DNA from: Corynebacterium uterequi
Lineage (GTDB): Bacteria; Actinomycetota; Actinomycetes; Mycobacteriales; Mycobacteriaceae
Direction of reading: 5' to 3'
DNA length: 64,000 nt
Assembly (NCBI RefSeq): GCF_001021065.1
Contig: NZ_CP011546.1
Coordinates: 2,232,001 to 2,296,000, forward strand
Position 1 is the stretch's first letter. Every line of letters starts with the position of its first letter. The position numbers and the translations under genes were made by a program. The notes under the pieces were generated by a model that made no database searches, was not told the DNA's origin, and saw nothing but the letters and a program-made list of their open reading frames with translations. Below, one piece after another: positions 14,327-21,875 of this stretch.

Positions 14327-14364
14327 GCGCCCCGAGCCAGGAGTAAAAGCCCAGCTCGGGGCGC
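14327..14364 (-). terminator. 11-bp stem-loop downstream of ubiA
   Basis: GCGCCCCGAGC and GCTCGGGGCGC separated by 16 bases. Together with the hairpin at 14433-14459 it separates the glfT2-PAP2-ubiA operon from the mycolyltransferase promoter. There is no T run, so the termination role is inferred. Confidence 0.45.
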
Positions 14365-14432
14365 ACACACCATGAGCGATAACTTATGTCACGTTTGCCA
14401 CAGAAGCCCCGTGCGGGTGCTCGCGTTCTCCC

Positions 14433-14459
14433 CCGTGCGGGCGCTTGCCGCCCGCACGG
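14433..14459 (-). terminator. 10-bp stem-loop directly after the ubiA stop
   Basis: CCGTGCGGGC, a 7-base loop, then GCCCGCACGG, beginning one base after the ubiA stop codon. It is a GC-rich stem without a following T tract. A third CCCGTGCGGG-type arm lies nearby (14408-14418) and could pair alternatively. Confidence 0.5.
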
Positions 14460-14460
14460 A

Positions 14461-15519
14461 CTAGCCGAACAGCGGGGCCAGATAGACCGCCGTGCCGATG
14501 CACGCCACCCACAGCAGCGCCAGGACCAGCAGCACTCGGTCGGTGAGCGCCAGCTCGTCAGGTGCGCCGCCGTCGCCCCGGTCCACCGCGGCCGCGAAGC
14601 GCATGATGGCGATGACGAACGGCACCAGCGAAATCTGGTACCACATCGGCGCCGCCCCCGAGACCTCGGCGGCGCGCTCGAAAGCCCACAGGGCGTAGGA
14701 CATGACCACCGACGTAGCAGACAGCGTCCACACGAAGCGGAGATAAGTAGCCGTGTACCCCTGCAGGGAGCGGCGAATCTTCGCCCCGGTTCGTTCCGCC
14801 AGCAGCAGTTCCGCATAGCGCTTGCCGGCCGCCATGAACAGCGAGCCGAACGCCGCCACCAGCAGGAACCACTGGGACAGCGCGATCGACGCCGCCACGC
14901 CGCCGGCCATCGCCCGGAGCATGAACCCGGAGGACACCAGGGCGATGTCGATGACCGGGATGTGCTTCCACCCGAAGCAGTATCCGAGCTGAAGCACAAT
15001 ATAGATGGCCACGACCGTCGCCAGGCCGCTGCCGTCGGTGGCGAGCCACGCCAAACCCACGGCGCTGACGATGAGCACCACCGCCATGACGTACGCCAGG
15101 GTGATGGGCAGCTTCCCCGAAGCGATGGGGCGGTAGCGCTTGGTGGGGTGCTGACGGTCGGATTCCACGTCGCGGGCGTCGTTGACGAGGTAGATCGAGG
15201 ACGCCGCCAGGCAGAACGTCACGAAGGCCAGCAAAACGTCGGCGAGGGTGCTCCAGTCGACGGCGTCGAAGCCGGCCGCCAGCGGCGCGGCGACGACGAG
15301 GACGTTCTTCACCCACTGCTTCGGGCGCAGCGCCTTGACCATGGCATCGGGCAGATTGCGCGGCGGCTGACGCTTGCGCTGGTTGTCGATGCCCTCCGTG
15401 TGCGGCTCCGACTGGAAGATACCCGGGGTCTCCTCCGGGGTCATGGGTTGGGGCCGGCCGATCTCTCCGTGCCGGGAGTCCGACGGGTCGGGCTGTTGAC
15501 TATCCTGCGGCGTACTCAC
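14461..15519 (-). CDS. ubiA: Decaprenyl-phosphate phosphoribosyltransferase UbiA
   Basis: Polytopic UbiA-superfamily enzyme (352 residues) that joins decaprenyl phosphate to phosphoribosyl pyrophosphate, the first committed step to the arabinose donor decaprenyl-phosphoarabinose. After a hydrophilic N-terminus come KALRPKQWVKNVLV and the first Asp-rich motif NDARDVESDRQHPTKRYRPIASG; the second is in YAVDRGDGG-like sequence near the C-terminus. Its start overlaps the stop of the PAP2 gene by four bases (ATGA), so it is part of the glfT2-PAP2-ubiA operon. In C. glutamicum aftB follows ubiA; here it is missing from that position. Confidence 0.95.
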   Translation of the reverse strand: MSTPQDSQQPDPSDSRHGEIGRPQPMTPEETPGIFQSEPHTEGIDNQRKRQPPRNLPDAMVKALRPKQWVKNVLVVAAPLAAGFDAVDWSTLADVLLAFVTFCLAASSIYLVNDARDVESDRQHPTKRYRPIASGKLPITLAYVMAVVLIVSAVGLAWLATDGSGLATVVAIYIVLQLGYCFGWKHIPVIDIALVSSGFMLRAMAGGVAASIALSQWFLLVAAFGSLFMAAGKRYAELLLAERTGAKIRRSLQGYTATYLRFVWTLSATSVVMSYALWAFERAAEVSGAAPMWYQISLVPFVIAIMRFAAAVDRGDGGAPDELALTDRVLLVLALLWVACIGTAVYLAPLFG

Positions 15520-16034
15520 CGGCTATTCCTTTCGATCCGGGTGGCCGCCGCGGCAGTCGCCGCGCCGATGCCAGCCCCCACGAGCGTATCGGTCGGATAA
15601 TGGACTCCCAGCACCATACGCGACAGCATCATCACCGGCACACCGAGCCACGGCAGCCGGGAACCGGTCACCTTCGCGAGCACGACCATGGCGGCGGTCG
15701 TCGACGTTGCGTGCGACGAGGGGAAAGACAACGCCGACGGCGTGGCGACGCCGATGCGGATCCGCTCGTCATGCGGCCGGCGTCGGCGGACGATGCGCTT
15801 GAGCACCACGCTGATGGCGTGGGCGACGAAGGCCGCCGCCCCGAGGGTGAACCACTGCCGGCGACGCCGGGCGTCGAGCGCGCACCCGACGGCGGACATG
15901 CCCAGCCAGCCGAGCGCGTGCTCCCCCAGGTGGGACAGTCCTCGGGCAGAGGGAACCACCCCGGGGACGTCGAATAACGCCGACTGAATAGCGACGAGGA
16001 CGTCAGCCTCACGGGCGTCCTGGTTATTGGGCAT
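15516..16034 (-). CDS. PAP2 phosphatase, probable decaprenylphosphoryl-5-phosphoribose phosphatase
   Basis: A 172-residue PAP2-superfamily membrane phosphatase with the three signature motifs: KRIVRRRRP, SFPSSHAT and SRMVLGVHYPTD. Its place directly before ubiA matches the mycobacterial Rv3807c and C. glutamicum orthologues proposed to remove the 5-phosphate from decaprenylphosphoryl-phosphoribose. The ATG at 16034 has AGAAGG six bases upstream and overlaps the end of glfT2; the in-frame start at 16055 lacks this. The role comes from synteny and family. Confidence 0.88.
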   Translation of the reverse strand: MPNNQDAREADVLVAIQSALFDVPGVVPSARGLSHLGEHALGWLGMSAVGCALDARRRRQWFTLGAAAFVAHAISVVLKRIVRRRRPHDERIRIGVATPSALSFPSSHATSTTAAMVVLAKVTGSRLPWLGVPVMMLSRMVLGVHYPTDTLVGAGIGAATAAAATRIERNSR

Positions 16035-17982
16035 CAAATACCTTCTTCCACTCATTTCGGCTGGTCAGCTCAGGCACAGCGGCGCGGTACTGCGCGCGCA
16101 GGTCGTCGAAGCGGGCCACCACCTCATCCTGCAGGGCGATCGTCTCCCGCAGCAGGCGCTTGGCCAGGTCACGGTCGCGGGTGCGCAGCGCCACGCCGGT
16201 GCCGCCGGCGGTACTCACCGTGGCGGAGTCGACGCGCGCCAGGGTGAACCAGCGGGCCTGGTCCGCTCGCAGGTGCAGCTGGGGGGCGTCGTGGTGCGCG
16301 GGGTCTTCCTTGGTGAGCAGGTGGCGCAGCGCTTTGACCGCCCACGGGATCTTCTTGACCTTGGCCAGGCGGCCGCCGATGTTGTCCACCGGGACGCCCG
16401 GGGCGCCGGTGGGTGCCGGCAGTTCGGTGGCGGAGGCGTACACGGTGGCGTCGGTGTACCCGGCGCGGATCTTCTGCACGGCCGGCAGCGCCGTCGCCAG
16501 CTGCTCGAAGAGCTTCTCCGGGCCAGCCAGGAAGTCCTTGAGCGCGGCGATCTGAATGGCCAGCGTCGAATACTCCATGCACATGATGTGCTTGAAGGTG
16601 GACTTGCGCATGTTCTTGATGATGGGCATCGGGTCACCATCGTGGTACAGCGCCGCGACGATGAGCCGGTTCCGGGCGTGGAAGTAGGCCTGCCAGTCGA
16701 TGGCGTCGTCCTTATCCGCCCACGCCATGTGCCAGATCGCTGCACCCGGCCAGGTCACCGTCGGGAAGCCGGCGGCCGCGGCGCGCAGGGAGTATTCCGT
16801 GTCATCCCACTTGATGAACAGCGGCAGCGGCTGGCCGATGCGCTCGGCCACGACCCGCGGGAAGAGGCACATCCACCACCCGTTGTAGCCGACGTCGATG
16901 CGCCGGTGCAGCGGGCGGGCGTCCTTCGCCCTCGGGTCGACCCAGGTTTGCTCGGTGCCGATCTCGCCGAGCGGAATGCGGGCAAAGTCGTGGTCGTAGA
17001 CCGCGCCCGGCGCGCCGGTCCACATGAACGTGGCGGGATCCACGGTCTCTCCGGTGGTGCGCAGCTGCGAGCGCTCCTGCAGGTTGAGCATCTGCCCGCC
17101 CACCACGATGGGGCTCTTCGCGTAGCGGGCTGCCTGGACGGCGCGCAGGATGGAGTCCGGCTCGATCGCGATGTCGTCGTCCATGTAGAGGATGTAGGGA
17201 CTCGCGGTCGCCTCGTCGGCGAGCGCCTCGTACATGATGCGCGAGTAGCCGCCGGACCCGCCGAGGTTACCCTGGCGGAACTCGTGGTAGCGGCCGCCCA
17301 GCGCGGCGACGGCGTCGGCGAAGCCCGGCTCGTCGGCCGGGTGCTGGGTGCCCTGGTCGGGCATGATGACGGAGTCGATGAGGGCGTCCACGACGGGGTC
17401 GCTGCTCAGTTCCTTGAGCGCGGCGACGGCGTCGGCGGGCCGGTTGAAGGTCGGGATGCCGACGGTCACCCGCTTGTCGAACGGCCCCACCTCGGTGCCG
17501 TCGGGCATGACCTGCGGCTTCGGCGGCTGCAGGGCGCACCAGGCGGCGTCTTTCACGGTGGCGTCGGTTTCGGCGGTGACGTCGAACCAATACCAGCCGC
17601 CGTCCTCGAAGTTCGCCAGCGGGAGTTCGATGCGGGCCGTGTCGTCGGTGACCACCACGCTCTTCACAGACACGCGGGTGCCTTCGGCCTTGGAGCGGTA
17701 GACGGAGATGGCGGCGGTGCCCGTGACCTCGACGCGGAGGACAACTCGGTCTAGCTGGGACCAGCGGCGCCAGTAGGACGCCGGGAAGGCGTTGAAGTAG
17801 GTTTCGAAGGACGCCTCAGTGCCCGCCGGGACGTTGACGCTCAGGCGATCCGCCCAGGTCAGCCGGGCATGATTGCGGGCATTTTCCAGGAGGTAGAGCA
17901 TCCGAACGTCGTCCGGCTCGCCGACGCGCGGCAGCAGCACACGTTGCACTACTTCTAATTGGGGAAGTGATTTATCGGGCAT
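16024..17982 (-). CDS. glfT2: Galactofuranosyltransferase GlfT2
   Basis: Bifunctional polymerase that adds alternating beta-1,5 and beta-1,6 galactofuranose units to the growing cell-wall galactan. The 652-residue protein has the N-terminal beta-sandwich, a GT-A domain starting at VTVGIPTFNRP, the QGNLGGSGGYSR donor loop, the metal-binding DDD (YMDDDIAIEPDS, near residue 268) and the helical C-terminal region. The length is typical. The ATG lies 50 bases or so downstream of an AT-rich promoter-like stretch, and this gene heads the operon glfT2-PAP2-ubiA. Substrate UDP-galactofuranose is made by Glf, encoded 2.5 kb away. Confidence 0.96.
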   Translation of the reverse strand: MPDKSLPQLEVVQRVLLPRVGEPDDVRMLYLLENARNHARLTWADRLSVNVPAGTEASFETYFNAFPASYWRRWSQLDRVVLRVEVTGTAAISVYRSKAEGTRVSVKSVVVTDDTARIELPLANFEDGGWYWFDVTAETDATVKDAAWCALQPPKPQVMPDGTEVGPFDKRVTVGIPTFNRPADAVAALKELSSDPVVDALIDSVIMPDQGTQHPADEPGFADAVAALGGRYHEFRQGNLGGSGGYSRIMYEALADEATASPYILYMDDDIAIEPDSILRAVQAARYAKSPIVVGGQMLNLQERSQLRTTGETVDPATFMWTGAPGAVYDHDFARIPLGEIGTEQTWVDPRAKDARPLHRRIDVGYNGWWMCLFPRVVAERIGQPLPLFIKWDDTEYSLRAAAAGFPTVTWPGAAIWHMAWADKDDAIDWQAYFHARNRLIVAALYHDGDPMPIIKNMRKSTFKHIMCMEYSTLAIQIAALKDFLAGPEKLFEQLATALPAVQKIRAGYTDATVYASATELPAPTGAPGVPVDNIGGRLAKVKKIPWAVKALRHLLTKEDPAHHDAPQLHLRADQARWFTLARVDSATVSTAGGTGVALRTRDRDLAKRLLRETIALQDEVVARFDDLRAQYRAAVPELTSRNEWKKVFDAQ

Positions 17983-18087
17983 AGACTTCCTTTCGCTTAT
18001 AAATCTTAGGGAATACTAGTACCGCCGCACCAACACCCATAGTGGTTCTAGACTAGTGCGCCACGCCGGTCTCAGATACGAACGACA

Positions 18088-18122
18088 GTCGCCCCCACCG
18101 CAAACAGTGGGGGCGACTTTTT
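18088..18122. terminator. Strong intrinsic terminator, 11-bp stem with T5
   Basis: GTCGCCCCCAC, an 8-base loop, then GTGGGGGCGAC and TTTTT on the plus strand. It lies between the end of the 18140-18766 gene and the glfT2 start. The T tract favours plus-strand reading, but the perfect stem can stop minus-strand transcription from the gene that ends at 18140. Confidence 0.75.
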
Positions 18123-18139
18123 CTCGGGCGCTGACGGGC

Positions 18140-18766
18140 TTAGACCAGGGCCTCTACCCGGCGCTCGACCCCGAGCTGATCGAGCACGTCGAGGACGTTG
18201 CGCTCCAGCTCGTACATGAGGCGGCGGGCCTGGTGGGCCGAGATGCCGTCGATCGGGCCCAGGTCCCACGTCGCGTAGCTGCGCCCGGCGACGTCCGTGG
18301 CTTCCTCGTCCAGGTAAATCACGAGGTCCGCGGTCTCCAGCAAACGGTGCGGCCGGTAGGTCTCACCGGTGAGTTCGAGCCCCAGCAGCCCGGCGCGCTG
18401 CTCCAGAAGCCGGTCGTCGGTGTTTTCCGGGTGCGTGGCGAGGGTGGCGACGTCGACGGCCGAGCCGCCGTGGTGGCGCAGCATGGCGGCCACCACTTCG
18501 GCGAGGGCGCGGTTGTTCCGGGCGACGACGGCGATGCCTCGACGGCGGCTGACCAGGCGCATGGGCTCGGTGAGCACGATGCCTTCCAGGGCGGCGGTGG
18601 CCGAGCGCTCGACGAGCACCGGGACGAAGGTGCTGACGGTGGCGGTGGCTTCGTGGCTGGCTCGGATGCCGGCGACGACGCTGGCGATCTCCTCGGCCTG
18701 CAGGGCGTGGCCGTAACGGGCTTGAAGGTCTTCGACGATGGTGGTGTAGACGGACTCGTGGTTCAT
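18140..18766 (-). CDS. Arsenate-reductase/LMW-phosphatase-fold protein lacking the catalytic loop
   Basis: A 208-residue protein with two parts: an N-terminal three-helix bundle (about 1-70) like that preceding actinobacterial ArsC domains, and an alpha/beta domain resembling low-molecular-weight phosphatase/ArsC. Where active members have VCxxNxxRS, this one has IAVVARNNRALAEVV: the nucleophilic Cys and the Arg-Ser are gone. A C-terminal helix pair (ISAHQARRLMYELERNVLDVLDQLG) matches the paralogue at 19715-20332. An AAGGAG six bases before the ATG makes the start firm. It probably has a regulatory or binding role rather than catalysis. Its function is unknown. Confidence 0.75.
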   Translation of the reverse strand: MNHESVYTTIVEDLQARYGHALQAEEIASVVAGIRASHEATATVSTFVPVLVERSATAALEGIVLTEPMRLVSRRRGIAVVARNNRALAEVVAAMLRHHGGSAVDVATLATHPENTDDRLLEQRAGLLGLELTGETYRPHRLLETADLVIYLDEEATDVAGRSYATWDLGPIDGISAHQARRLMYELERNVLDVLDQLGVERRVEALV

Positions 18767-19110
18767 GGTGAACTCCTTGGCTTTAGACGGTGGGTAGGGT
18801 TGTCGCGATCGTGGTCTCCTGTCGCGGTTTTCGGACAGCACTGGCCGCGCGGACTGCGCTGGCCCGGCCAGCCCGGGCGGGGTGGCCAGCGGCGCGCGGC
18901 GAGGGGCTCGACGCGTGCGTCGCGCCACCTCCGGGGCGGCCTTGGGAGCCGCCGTATTTGTTAACCAGTTGTTAACTTAGTCGCTACCCTCCGTTTAGTC
19001 AACACCAACGGTGCAGGTCACTCCATGCAGGCCGTCAAACGTCACACCTTTTGGCCGTCCTACCAGACACTTCACCCGCCCCTCGGTAGACACTTTCAGT
19101 TAACCTGCCG
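18767..19110. other. Intergenic region with two OmpR-type direct-repeat boxes
   Basis: This 344-base stretch upstream of the 18140-18766 gene holds no credible coding sequence. The first 190 bases are GC-rich; then comes an AT-rich patch with the direct repeat at 18960-18978, and another straddles the stop of the PAP2 gene at 19099-19117. It is the likely promoter region of the minus-strand gene. Confidence 0.6.
18960..18978. promoter_or_regulatory. Direct-repeat box, TTAACCA-N4-TTAACTT
   Basis: Two 7-bp half-sites with a 4-bp spacer (11-bp period), the geometry of OmpR/PhoB-family response-regulator sites. It lies 194 bases upstream of the Cys-less phosphatase-fold gene. Related boxes occur at 19099, 20380 and 31446. 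Confidence 0.5.
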
Positions 19111-19117
19111 TTAACTT
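19099..19117. promoter_or_regulatory. Direct-repeat box, TTAACCT-N4-TTAACTT
   Basis: Same 7-4-7 layout and orientation as the box at 18960. It overlaps the stop codon of the PAP2 gene, 340 bases ahead of the next minus-strand gene. Confidence 0.5.
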
Positions 19118-19614
19118 TCTCCGTCGTCGGGCTGGTCTTCACGATCGATCGCACGCCCCATCACCGCCGTCACCGCCCAGGCCACGAGGGCGCCGACGAT
19201 CGCCCCGACCACCACGTCGCTCAACCAATGCACCCCCAGATACAGCCGGGAGACCGCCACCGCCGCCGCCCAGGCCATCACCGACCCTCCCACCCGCGCA
19301 CCACACAGTCGCCAGGCCAGAACCGCCACCGCCGCGGCAGCCGCGGCATGGCCGGACGGCATCGCGCCGCTGACGTGTTCCACCAGTTGGTAGTCCAGCG
19401 GCGGGCGCGGCCGGGAAATGATCGGTTTCGCCACGTGCACGACCAGGTTGGTCACCGCCACCGTCAGCGGCCAGACGAACAGGCGTCGTCGCCGCCCGAG
19501 CACCGCCACCACCAATCCCACCAGCAGCAGGTAGGCCGGCCGGCTAAGCTCACTGAAGGCCGCGACCGGGTCATTGAGGGCGTCGACCCGGTTCTCGATC
19601 CACCAGCGCCACAC
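19111..19614 (-). CDS. PAP2-family membrane phosphatase
   Basis: A PAP2-superfamily integral membrane phosphatase (167 residues from the GTG) with KPIISRPRPP, MPSGHAAA and SRLYLGVHWLSDV, so all three catalytic motifs are intact. C. glutamicum also has a PAP2 protein between glfT2 and glf; a polyprenyl- or lipid-phosphate substrate is likely but not shown. The start is uncertain. The GTG at 19614 has no ribosome site, whereas an AAGGAG (19645-19650) lies six bases before an ATC ATC pair (19633-19638) in the same frame, which would add the residues IIASWDDA; an in-frame TGA lies just before that. Confidence 0.85.
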   Translation of the reverse strand: MWRWWIENRVDALNDPVAAFSELSRPAYLLLVGLVVAVLGRRRRLFVWPLTVAVTNLVVHVAKPIISRPRPPLDYQLVEHVSGAMPSGHAAAAAAVAVLAWRLCGARVGGSVMAWAAAVAVSRLYLGVHWLSDVVVGAIVGALVAWAVTAVMGRAIDREDQPDDGES

Positions 19615-19714
19615 CGCGTCGTCCCAGCTCGCGATGATGCCTCACTCCTTTGTCCACATAAATAAGGCCGCGGCACCCTTACCGGATGCCGCGGCGCGAG
19701 AATCTTCGTAGCCG

Positions 19715-20332
19715 TTAGGCGGCCGCCGAGACCAGGACGCCCAGCTCGGTGAGCAGGTCGCGGACCCGGTCCTCGATCTGGTCGGCGATGCGGTGGATGT
19801 CCGTGATGGACTTGCCCACCGGATCCTCGATGGTCCAGTGCACGTAGCGGTCGCCCGGCAGGTCCGGGGCCTGGTCCACGCCCATGAGGACAATGACATT
19901 AGCCCGGTGGACGGTGCGCGCCTTGATCGCCTCCAGGTAGCAAGCGTCGGAAGACAATCCGCGCTGCTCCATGACCTCCAGCACGTTGGCGTCGACGGCG
20001 CCGGTGGGCGCGAGACCGATGGCGCGGACGAAGACCTCCTCGTCGGCCAGGTGGTGGGTGATGACGGCGGCCAGCTGGGACCGTCCGGCGTTGGACGCCG
20101 AGACGAAGAGGACCTCGGGGCGGGCGTGGGCGGGCGCCTCGGCGCCGAAGGCGCTCTCCAGGCGGTCGGCGGCCACGCGCGACACCATGACGGGCAGGAA
20201 GGTGTCCACGGTGGCACGCTGTTCGGCGGCGGCGATCTCTTCGTCCAGGACAGAGTCAATGGTGTCCGCGGGCACGCGTCCGCCGTAGAGACGGTGGAGG
20301 TCCTCGCGAACGATGTGGTAACGATCGAACAT
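19715..20332 (-). CDS. Arsenate-reductase/LMW-phosphatase-fold protein with Cys-to-Ser active site
   Basis: A 205-residue paralogue of the 18140-18766 protein: an N-terminal three-helix bundle (YHIVREDLHRLYGG to about 75) followed by an ArsC-like domain. The P-loop reads VLFVSASNAGRSQLAA. Active family members have Cys at the first Ser, so the nucleophile is replaced while the Asn, Gly, Arg and Ser of the loop are kept. A phosphate or anion could still bind without catalysis. The C-terminal DVLVGKSITDIHRIADQIE-type segment is the usual family end. A direct-repeat box lies 48 bases upstream. Function unknown; a sensor or anti-factor role is possible. Confidence 0.8.
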   Translation of the reverse strand: MFDRYHIVREDLHRLYGGRVPADTIDSVLDEEIAAAEQRATVDTFLPVMVSRVAADRLESAFGAEAPAHARPEVLFVSASNAGRSQLAAVITHHLADEEVFVRAIGLAPTGAVDANVLEVMEQRGLSSDACYLEAIKARTVHRANVIVLMGVDQAPDLPGDRYVHWTIEDPVGKSITDIHRIADQIEDRVRDLLTELGVLVSAAA

Positions 20333-20379
20333 GGTCGACCCCTCTCAGATAGGTGCAACGGCAAGAAGTTCGCCGTTTG

Positions 20380-20397
20380 TTAACTTGCAGTTAACTT
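20380..20397. promoter_or_regulatory. Direct-repeat box, TTAACTT-N4-TTAACTT
   Basis: The best of the family: two identical 7-bp half-sites with a 4-bp spacer (GCAG), 48 bases upstream of the ATG of the Ser-loop ArsC-like gene, near where a -35 would be. OmpR/PhoB-family binding is inferred from geometry. Confidence 0.55.
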
Positions 20398-20491
20398 TAG
20401 CCCACTGAGGTTCACCTCTGCAAATACCGGTTAGGACCGGTCATGACAGGGCACTGAACAGGCCGACGCTAGGCTCGTCGTCCACCCCGCC

Positions 20492-21736
<1,245 letters not shown>

Positions 21737-21875
21737 TCACCCACCCCTGCTGGATTATGTCACAACATTCCCTATCGTTAATTCTCTTCACTCGGCTATC
21801 ATTTGTACCCTTCTTGAACTACAGTCACAGATTAGATAGTTGTCCCCGCCCGCCAAAGCACCATAGGAGCACGAT

